From Hydractinia symbiolongicarpus (Eukaryota > Cnidaria > Hydrozoa > Anthoathecata > Hydractiniidae), in assembly GCF_029227915.1 (NCBI RefSeq), contig NC_079887.1:372001-436000 (forward strand): DNA of 64,000 nt. Reading direction: 5' to 3'. The notes below the pieces were generated by a model. That model did no database searches. It was not told the DNA's origin and saw nothing but the letters and a program-made list of their open reading frames with translations. The position numbers and the translations under genes are program-made. Shown here one piece after another: positions 25,317 to 37,236 of the stretch. Each line of letters opens with the position of its first letter. The stretch's first letter is position 1.

Positions 25317-27139
25317 CCGTATAGTCAAAAGTATACAAAGAAAGTACCCAGGGAGTAAACTCATTTCCAGAACGATTTTTTATATTATTTTTTCACCACT
25401 AAAACGCATAAGACTTGTAGTTTTTAAAAATGTTTTCATTTTTGATGAGACGCTGAATAAAGGAAGTTTAATCGACGGCAAACGAAAACCCGCGATTTCT
25501 CGTAAATCCCGGGCTTGGCCCGTATAGTCAAAAGTATACAAAGAAAGTACCCAGGGAGTAAACTCATTTCCCGAACGATTTTTTAATTTTTTTTTTACCA
25601 CTAAAACGCATGAGACTTGTAGTTTTCAAAAATGTTTTCATTTTTGATGAGACGCTGAATAAAAGCAGTTTTATCGCCGGCAAACGAAATCCCGCGATTT
25701 CCCGTAAATGCCGGGCTTGGCCCGGATAGTCGAATGTATACAAAGAAAGTACCCTGTGAGTAAACTCATTTCAAGAACGATTTTTTAAATTATTTTTTCA
25801 CCACTAAAACGCATAAGACTTGTAGTTTTTAAAAATGTTTTTATTTTTGATGAGACTCTGAATAAAAGAAGTTTAATCGCCGGCAAACGAAAACCCGCGA
25901 TTTCCCGTAAATCCTGGCTTGGCCCGTATAGTCAAAAGTATACAAAGAAAGTACCCAGGGAGTAAACTCATTTCCCGAACGATTTTTTAAATTATTTTTT
26001 CACCACTAAAACGCATGAGACTTGTAGTTTTCAAAAATGTTATCATATTTGATGAGACGTTGAATAAAAGAAGTTTAACCGCCGGCAAACGAAAACCCGC
26101 GATTTCCCGTAAATCCCGGGCTTGGCCCGTATAGTCAAAAGTATACAAAGAAAGTACCCAGGGAGTAAACTCATTTCCCGAACGATTTTTTATAATACTT
26201 TTTCACCACTAAAACGCATGAGACTTGTAGTTTTTAAAAATGATTTCATTTTTAATTAGACCGTGAATAAAAGAAGTTTAATCGCCGGCAAACGAAAACC
26301 TGCGATTTCCCGTAAATCCTGGACTCGGCCCGTATAGTCAAAAGTATACAAAGAAAGTACCCAGGGAGTAAACTCATTTCCAGAACGATTTTTTATATTA
26401 TTTTTTCACCACTAAAACGCATAAGACTTGTAGTTTTTAAAAATGTTTTCATTTTTGATGAGACGCTGAATAAAGGAAGTTTAATCGCCGGCAAACGAAA
26501 ACCCGCGATTTCTCGTAAATCCCGGGCTTGGCCCGTATAGTCAAAAGTATACAAAGAAAGTACCCAGGGAGTAAACTCATTTCCCGAACGATTTTTTAAT
26601 TTTTTTTTTACCACTAAAACGCATGAGACTTGTAGTTTTCAAAAATGTTTTCATTTTTGATGAGACGCTGAATAAAAGCAGTTTTATCGCCGGCAAACGA
26701 AATCCCGCGATTTCCCGTAAATGCCGGGCTTGGCCCGGATAGTCGAATGTATACAAAGAAAGTACCCTGTGAGTAAACTCATTTCAAGAACGATTTTTTA
26801 AATTATTTTTTCACCACTAAAACGCATAAGACTTGTAGTTTTTAAAAATGTTTTTATTTTTGATGAGACGCTGAATAAAAGAAGTTTAATCGCCGGCAAA
26901 CGAAAACCCGCGATTTCCCGTAAATCCTGGCTTGGCCCGTATAGTCAAAAGTATACAAAGAAAGTACCCAGGGAGTAAACTCATTTCCCGAACGATTTTT
27001 TAAATTATTTTTTCACCACTAAAACGCATGAGACTTGTAGTTTTTAAAAATGTTTTCATTTTTAATTAGACCGTGAATAAAAGAAGTTTAATCGCCGGCA
27101 AACGAAAACCTGCGATTTCCCGTAAATCCTGGACTCGGC
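25317..27139. repeat. 5-monomer block (1013 bp) repeated as a 4-monomer block (810 bp)
   Basis: The block 25317-26329 is repeated at 26330-27139. Shared rare variants are aataaaggaag with cgatttctcg, gttttatcgccggc with taaatgccggg (about 25671 and 26682), catttcaagaacg, atgtttttattttt, and tttaattagaccgtg (26251 and 27061). The offset is 1013 bp at the start and 810 bp at the end. The second copy has lost one monomer, the one with gttatcatatttg, by fusion of neighbours. Confidence 0.85.
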
Positions 27140-27342
27140 CCGTATAGTCAAAAGTATACAAAGAAAGTACCCAGGGAGTAAAGTCATTTCCCAAAAGAAT
27201 TTTTAAATTATTATTTCACCACTAAAACGCATGAGACTTGTAGCTTTCAAGAATATTTTCATTTTTGATGAGACGCTGAATAAAAGCAGTTTAATCGCCG
27301 GCAAACGAAAACCCGGGATTTCCCGTAAATCCCGGACTTGGC

Positions 27343-28757
27343 ACGTATAGTCGAATGTATACAAAGAAAGTACCCTGTGAGTAAACTCATTTCCAGAACG
27401 ATTTTTTAAATTATTTTTTCACCACCAAAACGCATAAGACTTGTAGTTTTTAAAAATGTTTTGATTTTTGATGAGACGCTGAATAAAAGAAGTTTAATCG
27501 CCGGCAAACGAAAACCCGCGATTTCCCGTAAATCCCGGCTTGGCCCGTATAGTCAAAAGTATACAAAGAAAGTACCCAGGGAGTAAACGCATTTCCCGAA
27601 CGATTTTTTAAATTATTTTTTCACCACTAAAACGCATGACACTTGTAGTTTTCAAAAATGTTTTCATTTTTGGTGAGACGCTGAATAAAAGCAGTTTAAT
27701 CGCCGGCAAAGGAAAAACTGCGATTTCCCTAAATCCCAGACTCGGCCCGTATAGTCAAAAGTATACAAAGAAAGTACCCAGGGAGTAAACTCATTTCCAG
27801 AACGATTTTTTATATTATTTTTTCACCACTAAACGCATGAGACTTGTAGTTTTCAAAAATATTTTCATATTTGATGGGACGCTGAATAAAAGCAGTTTAA
27901 TCGCCGGCAAACGAAAACCCGCGATTTCCCTTAAATCCCGGGCTTGGCACGTATAGTCGAATGTATACAAAGAAAGTACCCTGTGAGTAAACTCATTTCC
28001 AGAAGGATTTTTTAAATTATTTTTTCACCACTAAAACTCAAAAGACTTGTAGTTTTTAAAAATGTTTTCATTTTTGATGAGACGCTCAATAAAAGAAGTT
28101 TTATCGCCGGCAAACGAAAACCCTCGATTTCCCGTAAATCCCGGCTTGGCCCGTATAGTCAAAAGTATACAAAGAAAGTAACCAGGGAGTAAACTCATTT
28201 CCCGAACGATTTTTTAAATTATTTTTTCACCACTAAAACGCATGAGACTTTTAGTTTTCAAAAATATTTTCATTTTTGATGAGACGCTGAATAAAAGCAG
28301 TTTAATCGCCGCCAAACGAAAAACTGCGATTTCCCTAAATCCCGGACTCGGCCCGTATAGTCAAAAGTATACAAAGAAAGTACCCAGGGAGTAATCTCAT
28401 TTCCAGAACAATTTTTTAAATTATTTTTTCACCACTAAACGCATGAGACTTGTAGTTTTCAAAAAAAATTTCATATTTGATGGGACGCTGAATAAAAGAA
28501 GTTTAATCGCCGGCAAACGAAAATCCGCGATTTCCCGTAAATCCCAGACTCTGCCCGTATAGTCAAAAGTATACAATGAAAGTATCCAGGGAGTAAACTC
28601 ATTTCTCGAACGATTTTTTAAATTATTCTTTCACATCTAAAACGCATGAGACTTGTAGTTTTCAAAAATGTTTTCATTTTTGATGAGACGCTTAATGAAA
28701 GAGGTTTAATCGCCGGCAAACGAAATCCCGCGTTTTCCCGTAAATCCGGCGCTTGGC
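27343..28757. repeat. R segment, first copy (7 monomers, 1415 bp)
   Basis: Seven monomers in fixed order carry, in turn: atgttttgattttt; catgacac with ttttggtgag and ggcaaaggaaaa; tatatt with ttttcatatttgatggg; gaaggatt with aaaactcaaaagac; gtaaccagg with actttta; gtaatctc with caaaaaaaatttcat; and gtatccagg with tttctcgaacg and attctttcac. This is the earliest copy in the window. It precedes the first marker cassette and differs slightly from later ones (ccaccaaaacgc, tcacatctaaaacgc). Confidence 0.85.
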
Positions 28758-29163
28758 CCGTATAGTCGAATGTATACAAAGAAAGTACCCAGCGAGTAAA
28801 CTCATTTCCCGAACGATTTTTTAAATTTTTTTTTCACCACTAAAACGCATGAGACTTGTAGTTTTCAAAAATGTTTTCATTTTTGATGAGACACTTAATG
28901 AAAGAGGTTTAATCGCCGGAAAACGAAAACCTGCAATTTCCCGTAAATCCCGGGCTTGGCCCGTATTGTCAAATGTATACAAAGAAAGTACCCAGCGAGT
29001 AAACTCATTTCCCGAACGATTTTTTAAATTTTTTTTTCACCACTAAAACGCATGAGACTTGTAGTTTTCAAAAATGTTTTCATTTTTGATGAGACACTTA
29101 ATGAAAGAGGTTTAATCGCCGGAAAACGAAAACCTGCGATTTCCCGTAAATCCCGGGCTTGGC
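28758..29163. repeat. Marker cassette 1 (two 203-bp monomers)
   Basis: Two adjacent monomers, 28758-28960 and 28961-29163, both carry cccagcgag, a T9 tract in place of the usual ttattttttcacc, gacacttaatgaaagagg and ccggaaaacg. The first has ctgcaatttcccg; the second opens ccgtattgtcaaatg. They look like a tandem duplication of one monomer. A 65-codon open frame spans the cassette, but it stops within the next monomer and has no sign of selection, so I do not call it a gene. Confidence 0.9.
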
Positions 29164-31184
29164 CCGTATTGTCAAATGTATACAAAGAAAGTACCCTGTG
29201 AGTAAACTCATTTCCAGAACGATTTTTTAAATCATTTTTTCACCACTAAAACGCATAAGACTTGTAGTTTTTAAAAATGTTTTCATTTTTGATGAGACGC
29301 TGAATAAAAGAAGTTTAATCGCCGGCAAACGAAAACCCGCGATTTCCCGTAAATCCCGGCTTGGCCCGTATAGTCAAAAGTATACAAAGAAAGTACCCAG
29401 GGAGTAAACTCATTTCCCGAACGATTTTTTAAATTATTTTTTCACCACTAAAACGCATGAGACTTGTAGTTTTCAAAAATGTTTTCATTTTTGATGAGAC
29501 GCTGAATAAAAGCAGTTTAATCGCCGGCAAACGAAAAACTGCGATTTCCCTAAATCCCGGACTCGGCCCGTATAATCAAAAGTATACAAAGAAAGTACCC
29601 AGGGAGTAAACTCATTTCCTGAACGATTTTTTAAATTATTTTTTCACCACTAAAACGCATGAGACTTGTAGTTTTCAAAAATGTTTTCATTTTTGATGAG
29701 ACGCTGAATAAAAGCAGTTTAATCGCCGGCAAACGAAAAACTGCGATTTCCCTAAATCCCGGACTCGGCCCGTATAATCAAAAGTATACAAAGAAAGTAC
29801 CCAGGGAGTAAACTCATTTCCCGAACGATTTTTTAAATTATTTTTTCACCACTAAAACGCATGAGACTTGTAGTTTTCAAAAATGTTTTCATTTTTGATG
29901 AGACGCTGAATAGAAGAAGTTTAATCGCCTGCAAACGAAAACCCGCGATTTCCCGTAAATCCCGGCTTAGCCCGTATAGTCAAAAGTATACAAAGAAAGT
30001 ACCCAGGGAGTAAACTCATTTCCCGAACGATTTTTTAAATTATTTTTTCACCACTAAAACGCATGAGACTTGTAGTTTTCAAAAATGTTTTCATTTTTGA
30101 TGAGACGCTGAATAAAAGAAGTTTAATCGCCTGCAAACGAAAACCCGCGATTTCCCGTAAATCCCGGCTTAGCCCGTATAGTCAAAAGTATACAAAGAAA
30201 GTACCCAGGGAGTAAACTCATTTCCCGAACGATTTTTTAAATTATTTTTTCACCACTAAAACGCATGAGACTTGTAGTTTTCAAAAATGTTTTCATTTTT
30301 GATGAGACGCTGAATAAAAGAAGTTTAATCGCCTGCAAACGAAAACCCGCGATTTCCCGTAAATCCCGGCTTAGCCCGTATAGTCAAAAGTATACAAAGA
30401 AAGTACCCAGGGAGTAAACTCATTTCCCGAACGATTTTTTAAATTATTTTTTCACCACTAAAACGCATGAGACTTGTAGTTTTCAAAAAAGTTTTCATTT
30501 TTAATGAGACGTTGAATAAAAGAAGTTTAATCGCCGGCAAACGAAAACCCGCGATTTCCCGTAAATCCCGGGCTTGGCTCGTATAGTCGAATGTATACAA
30601 AGAAAGTACCCTGTGAGTAAACTCATTTCCAGAACGATTTTTTAAATTATTTTTTCACCACTAAAGCCCATGAGACTTGTAGTTTTTAAAAATGTTTTCA
30701 TTTTTGATGAGACGCTGAATAAAAGAAGTTTAATCGCCGGCAAACGAAAACCCGCGATTTCCCGTAAATCCCGGCTTGGCCCGTATAGTCAAAAGTATAC
30801 AAAGAAAGTACCCAGGGAGTAAACTCATTTCCCGAACGATTTTTTAAATTATTTTTTCACTACAAAAACGCCTGAGACTTGTAGTTTTCAAAAATGATTT
30901 CATTTTCGATGAGACGCTGAATAAAAGCAGTTTAATCGCCGGCAAACGAAAACCTGCGATTTCCCCAAATCCCGGGCTTGGCCCGTATAGTCGAATGTAT
31001 ACAAAGAAAGTACCCTGTGAGTAAACTCATTTCCAGAACGATTTTTTAAATCATTTCTTCACCACTAAAACGCATAAGACTTGTAGTTTTTAAAAATGTT
31101 TTCATTTTTGATGAGACGCTGAATAAAAGAAGTTTAATCGCCGGCAAACGAAAACCCGCGATTTCCCGTAAATCCTGGCTTGGC

Positions 31185-31380
31185 CCGTATAGTCAAAAGT
31201 ATACAAAGAAAGTAGAGTAAACTCATTTCCCGAACGATTTTTTAAATTATTTTTTCACCACTAAAACGCATAAGACATGTAGTTTTTAAAAATGTTTTGA
31301 TTTTTGATGAGACGCTGAATAAAAGAAGTTTAATCGCCGGCAAACGAAAACCCGTGATTTCCCGTAAATCCCGGCTTGGC
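31185..31380 (+). repeat. Founding-type 6-bp-deleted monomer (agtagag)
   Basis: The usual agtacccagggag is shortened to agtagag by loss of 6 bp, giving a monomer of about 196 bp. This is the first of nine occurrences, at 31211, 35854, 40094, 41905, 45942, 48969, 51185, 52796 and 56226. None lies in zones A, B, E or F. A shared deletion is unlikely to arise nine times, so these monomers share one ancestor, and the spacing tracks amplification of the units that carry it. Confidence 0.85.
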
Positions 31381-32389
31381 CCGTATAGTCAAAAGTATAC
31401 AAAGAAAGTACCCAGGGAGTAAACGCATTTCCCGAACGATTTTTTAAATTATTTTTTCACCACTAAAACGCATGACACTTGTAGTTTTCAAAAATGTTTT
31501 CATTTTTGGTGAGACGCTGAATAAAAGCAGTTTAATCGCCGGCAAAGGAAAAACTGCGATTTCCCTAAATCCCAGACTCGGCCCGTATAGTCAAAAGTAT
31601 ACAAAGAAAGTACCCAGGGAGTAACTCATTTCCAGAACGATTTTTTATATTATTTTTTCACCACTAAACGCATGAGACTTGTAGTTTTCAAAAATATTTT
31701 CATATTTGATGGGACGCTGAATAAAAGCAGTTTAATCGCCGGCAAACGAAAACCCTCGATTTCCCGTAAATCCCGGCTTGGCCCGTATAGTCAAAAGTAT
31801 ACAAAGAAAGTAACCAGGGAGTAAACTCATTTCCCGAACGATTTTTTAAATTATTTTTTCACCACTAAAACGCATGAGACTTTTAGTTTTCAAAAATATT
31901 TTCATTTTTGATGAGACGCTGAATAAAAGCAGTTTAATCGCCGCCAAACGAAAAACTGCGATTTCCCTAAATCCCGGACTCGGCCCGTATAGTCAAAAGT
32001 ATACAAAGAAAGTACCCAGGGAGTAATCTCATTTCCAGAACAATTTTTTAAATTATTTTTTCACCACTAAACGCATGAGACTTGTAGTTTTCAAAAAAAA
32101 TTTCATATTTGATGGGACACTGAATAAAAGAAGTTTAATCGCCGGCAAACGAAAATCCGCGATTTCCCGTAAATCCCAGACTCTGCCCGTATAGTCAAAA
32201 GTATACAATGAAAGTATCCAGGGAGTAAACTCATTTCTCGAACGATTTTTTAAATTATTCTTTCACCACTAAAACGCATGAGACTTGTAGTTTTCAAAAA
32301 TGTTTTCATTTTTGATGAGACGCTTAATGAAAGAGGTTTAATCGCCGGCAAACGAAATCCCGCGTTTTCCCGTAAATCCGGCGCTTGGC
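31185..32389. repeat. R segment copy in C1, one monomer lost
   Basis: Six monomers instead of seven. The ttttcatatttgatggg monomer is fused directly to the end of the aaaactcaaaagac monomer: gcagtttaatcg is followed by aaaccctcgatttcccg, two variants found in separate monomers at 27343-28757 and 35828-37236. Its first monomer also carries the 6-bp agtagag deletion, and a 2-bp loss gives gagtaactc at about 31620. Confidence 0.82.
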
Positions 32390-35300
32390 CCGTATAGTCG
32401 AATGTATACAAAGAAAGTACCCAGCGAGTAAACTCATTTCCCGAACGATTTTTTAAATTTTTTTTTCACCACTAAAACGCATGAGACTTGTAGTTTTCAA
32501 AAATGTTTTCATTTTTGATGAGACACTTAATGAAAGAGGTTTAATCGCCGGAAAACGAAAACCTGCAATTTCCCGTAAATCCCGGGCTTGGCCCGTATTG
32601 TCAAATGTATACAAAGAAAGTACCCAGCGAGTAAACTCATTTCCCGAACGATTTTTTAAATTTTTTTTTCACCACTAAAACGCATGAGACTTGTAGTTTT
32701 CAAAAATGTTTTCATTTTTGATGAGACACTTAATGAAAGAGGTTTAATCGCCGGAAAACAAAAACCTGCGATTTCCCGTAAATCCCGGGCTTGGCCCGTA
32801 TTGTCAAATGTATACAAAGAAAGTACCCTGTGAGTAAACTCATTTCCAGAACGATTTTTTAAATCATTTTTTCACCACTAAAACGCATAAGACTTGTAGT
32901 TTTTAAAAATGTTTTCATTTTTGATGAGACGCTGAATAAAAGAAGTTTAATCGCCGGCAAACGAAAACCCGCGATTTCCCGTAAATCCCGGCTTGGCCCG
33001 TATAGTCAAAAGTATACAAAGAAAGTACCCAGGGAGTAAACTCATTTCCCGAACGATTTTTTAAATTATTTTTTCACCACTAAAACGCATGAGACTTGTA
33101 GTTTTCAAAAATGTTTTCATTTTTGATGAGACGCTGAATAAAAGCAGTTTAATCGCCGGCAAACGAAAAACTGCGATTTCCCTAAATCCCGGACTCGGCC
33201 CGTATAATCAAAAGTATACAAAGAAAGTACCCAGGGAGTAAACTCATTTCCTGAACGATTTTTTAAATTATTTTTTCACCACTAAAACGCATGAGACTTG
33301 TAGTTTTCAAAAATGTTTTCATTTTTGATGAGACGCTGAATAAAAGCAGTTTAATCGCCGGCAAACGAAAAACTGCGATTTCCCTAAATCCCGGACTCGG
33401 CCCGTATAATCAAAAGTATACAAAGAAAGTACCCAGGGAGTAAACTCATTTCCCGAACGATTTTTTAAATTATTTTTTCACCACTAAAACGCATGAGACT
33501 TGTAGTTTTCAAAAATGTTTTCATTTTTGATGAGACGCTGAATAAAAGAAGTTTAATCGCCTGCAAACGAAAACCCGCGATTTCCCGTAAATCCCGGCTT
33601 AGCCCGTATAGTCAAAAGTATACAAAGAAAGTACCCAGGGAGTAAACTCATTTCCCGAACGATTTTTTAAATTATTTTTTCACCACTAAAACGCATGAGA
33701 CTTGTAGTTTTCAAAAATGTTTTCATTTTTGATGAGACGCTGAATAAAAGAAGTTTAATCGCCTGCAAACGAAAACCCGCGATTTCCCGTAAATCCCGGC
33801 TTAGCCCGTATAGTCAAAAGTATACAAAGAAAGTACCCAGGGAGTAAACTCATTTCCCGAACGATTTTTTGAATTATTTTTTCACCACTAAAACGCATGA
33901 GACTTGTAGTTTTCAAAAATGTTTTCATTTTTGATGAGACGCTGAATAAAAGAAGTTTAATCGCCTGCAAACGAAAACCCGCGATTTCCCGTAAATCCCG
34001 GCTTAGCCCGTATAGTCAAAAGTATACAAAGAAAGTACCCAGGGAGTAAACTCATTTCCCGAACGATTTTTTAAATTATTTTTTCACCACTAAAACGCAT
34101 GAGACTTGTAGTTTTCAAAAATGTTTTCATTTTTAATGAGACGCTGAATAAAAGAAGTTTAATCGCCGGCAAACGAAAACCCGCGATTTCCCGTAAATCC
34201 CGGGCTTGGCTCGTATAGTCGAATGTATACAAAGAAAGTACCCTGTGAGTAAACTCATTTCCAGAACGATTTTTTAAATTATTTTTTCACCACTAAAGCC
34301 CATGAGACTTGTAGTTTTTAAAAATGTTTTCATTTTTGATGAGACGCTGATTAAAAGAAGTTTAATCGCCGGCAAACGAAAACCCGCGATTTCCCGTAAA
34401 TCCCGGCTTGGCCCGTATAGTCAAAAGTATACAAAGAAAGTACCCAGGGAGTAAAATCATTTCACGAACGATTTTTTAAATTATTTTTTCACCACAAAAA
34501 CGCCTGAGACTTGTAGTTTTCAAAAATGATTTCATTTTCGATGAGACGCTGAATAAAAGCAGTTTAATCGCCGGCAAACGAAAACCTGCGATTTCCCCAA
34601 ATCCCGGGCTTGGCCCGTATATTCGAATGTATACAAAGAAAGTACCCTGTGAGTAAACTCATTTCCAGAACGATTTTTTAAATTATTTTTTCACCACTAA
34701 AGCCCATGAGACTTGTAGTTTTTAAAAATGTTTTCATTTTTGATGAGACGCTGAATAAAAGAAGTTTAATCGCCGGCAAACGAAAACCCGCGATTTCCCG
34801 TAAATCCCGGCTTGGCCCGTATAGTCAAAAGTATACAAAGAAAGTACCCAGGGAGTAAACTCATTTCCCGAACGATTTTTTAAATTATTTTTTCACCACT
34901 AAAACGCATGAGACTTGTAGTTTTCAAAAATGTTTTCATTTTTGATGAGACGCTGAATAAAAGAAGTTTAATCGCCTGCAAACGAAAACCCGCGATTTCC
35001 CGTAAATCCCGGCTTAGCCCGTATAGTCAAAAGTATACAAAGAAAGTACCCAGGGAGTAAACTCATTTCCCGAACGATTTTTTAAATTATTTTTTCACCA
35101 CTAAAACGCATGAGACTTGTAGTTTTCAAAAAATTTTTCATTTTTAATGAGACGTTGAATAAAAGAAGTTTAATCGCCGGCAAACGAAAACCCGCGATTT
35201 CCCGTAAATCCCGGGCTTGGCTCGTATAGTCGAATGTATACAAAGAAAGTACCCTGTGAGTAAACTCATTTCCAGAACGATTTTTTAAATTATTTTTTCA

Positions 35301-37236
35301 CCACTAAAGCCCATGAGACTTGTAGTTTTTAAAAATGTTTTCATTTTTGATGAGACGCTGAATAAAAGAAGTTTAATCGCCGGCAAACGAAAACCCGCGA
35401 TTTCCCGTAAATCCCGGCTTGGCCCGTATAGTCAAAAGTATACAAAGAAAGTACCCAGGGAGTAAACTCATTTCCCGAACGATTTTTTAAATTATTTTTT
35501 CACCACAAAAACGCCTGAGACTTGTAGTTTTCAAAAATGATTTCATTTTCGATGAGACGCTGAATAAAAGCAGTTTAATCGCCGGCAAACGAAAACCTGC
35601 GATTTCCCCAAATCCCGGGCTTGGCCCGTATAGTCGAATGTATACAAAGAAAGTACCCTGTGAGTAAACTCATTTCCAGAACGATTTTTTAAATCATTTT
35701 TTCACCACTAAAACGCATAAGACTTGTAGTTTTTAAAAATGTTTTCATTTTTGATGAGACGCTGAATAAAAGAAGTTTAATCGCCGGCAAACGAAAACCC
35801 GCGATTTCCCGTAAATCCTGGCTTGGCCCGTATAGTCAAAAGTATACAAAGAAAGTAGAGTAAACTCATTTCCCGAACGATTTTTTAAATTATTTTTTCA
35901 CCACTAAAACGCATAAGACATGTAGTTTTTAAAAATGTTTCGATTTTTGATGAGACGCTGAATAAAAGAAGTTTAATCGCCGGCAAACGAAAACCCGCGA
36001 TTTCCCGTAAATCCCGGCTTGGCCCGTATAGTCAATAGTATACAAAGAAAGTACCCAGGGAGTAAACGCATTTCCCGAACGATTTTTTAAATTATTTTTT
36101 CACCACTAAAACGCATGACACTTGTAGTTTTCAAAAATGTTTTCATTTTTGGTGAGACGCTGAATAAAAGCAGTTTAATCGCCGGCAAAGGAAAAACTGC
36201 GATTTCCCTAAATCCCAGACTCGGCCCGTATAGTCAAAAGTATACAAAGAAAGTACCCAGGGAGTAAACTCATTTCCAGAACGATTTTTTATATTATTTT
36301 TTCACCACTAAACGCATGAGACTTGTAGTTTTCAAAAATATTTTCATATTTGATGGGACGCTGAATAAAAGCAGTTTAATCGCCGGCAAACGAAAACCCG
36401 CGATTTCCCTTAAATCCCGGGCTTGGCACGTATAGTCGAATGTATACAAAGAAAGTACCCTGTGAGTAAACTCATTTCCAGAAGGATTTTTTAAATTATT
36501 TTTTCACCACTAAAACTCAAAAGACTTGTAGTTTTTAAAAATGTTTTCATTTTTGATGAGACGCTCAATAAAAGAAGTTTTATCGCCGGCAAACGAAAAC
36601 CCTCGATTTCCCGTAAATCCCGGCTTGGCCCGTATAGTCAAAAGTATACAAAGAAAGTAACCAGGGAGTAAACTCATTTCCCGAACGATTTTTTAAATTA
36701 TTTTTTCACCACTAAAACGCATGAGACTTTTAGTTTTCAAAAATATTTTCATTTTTGATGAGACGCTGAATAAAAGCAGTTTAATCGCCGCCAAACGAAA
36801 AACTGCGATTTCCCTAAATCCCGGACTCGGCCCGTATAGTCAAAAGTATACAAAGAAAGTACCCAGGGAGTAATCTCATTTCCAGAACAATTTTTTAAAT
36901 TATTTTTTCACCACTAAACGCATGAGACTTGTAGTTTTCAAAAAAAATTTCATATTTGATGGGACACTGAATAAAAGAAGTTTAATCGCCGGCAAACGAA
37001 AATCCGCGATTTCCCGTAAATCCCAGACTCTGCCCGTATAGTCAAAAGTATACAATGAAAGTATCCAGGGAGTAAACTCATTTCTCGAACGATTTTTTAA
37101 ATTATTCTTTCACCACTAAAACGCATGAGACTTGTAGTTTTCAAAAATGTTTTCATTTTTGATGAGACGCTTAATGAAAGAGGTTTAATCGCCGGCAAAC
37201 GAAATCCCGCGTTTTCCCGTAAATCCGGCGCTTGGC
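32390..37236. repeat. Zone C unit C2 (24 monomers, 4847 bp)
   Basis: Same opening cassette (32390-32795) and same order as C1, but longer by 1215 bp. About 1011 bp (five monomers) are added before the agtagag monomer at 35854, and one monomer missing from C1 is present in the R segment. Private changes include gattttttgaatt at about 33867, shared with C3, and gctgattaaaag at 34351. Confidence 0.85.
35828..37236. repeat. R segment copy in C2, complete (7 monomers)
   Basis: All seven R monomers are present in order, the first with the 6-bp deletion (agtagag at 35854), gacatgtag, and atgtttcgattttt where other copies have gttttgattttt. Length is 1409 bp, that is 1415 less the 6-bp deletion. This copy shows that the C1 version lost a monomer. 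Confidence 0.85.

Larger units (their letters stand above)
21071..27342. repeat. Zone B: heterogeneous transitional satellite domain
   Basis: About 31 monomers carry more private substitutions than zones C to E, such as gtttgtaaaaatgatttc, gatgatacgctg and tgtaccactaaacgc. Only short duplications of 1, 3 and 5 monomers are present. It already contains single-monomer forerunners of zone C variants. These are gacgcttaatgaaagagg with aatccggcgcttgg (21810), cgcctgacac with atgatttcattttcg (about 22370) and aaagcccatgag (about 23379). It reads as older, less homogenised array from which the zone C units could have been amplified. Confidence 0.75.
28758..32389. repeat. Zone C unit C1 (18 monomers, 3632 bp)
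   Basis: The unit opens with the marker cassette and ends with a shortened R segment. In between are two monomers reading gtataatcaaaag (about 29570 and 29772), a run of three cttagcccg monomers, the ggcttggctcg / aaagcccatgag / cgcctgag set, and the 6-bp-deleted agtagag monomer at 31211. It is the shortest complete unit of the series with an R segment and may approximate the starting form. Confidence 0.85.

Noticed and set aside
28849-29046. 65-codon frame repeated in five places (28849, 32481, 37328, 43581, 46608)
   Set aside because: It is open only because the marker cassette was copied with its unit. It spans a monomer junction, is rich in Lys/Arg/Phe from the A/T tracts, and has no homology I can recognise.
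29540-29560. CCCTAAA, the plant-type telomere unit, inside monomers with tttccctaaatccc
   Set aside because: It occurs once per such monomer, created by a 2-bp loss from cccgtaaat, and is never tandem. It is most likely chance and not telomeric sequence.
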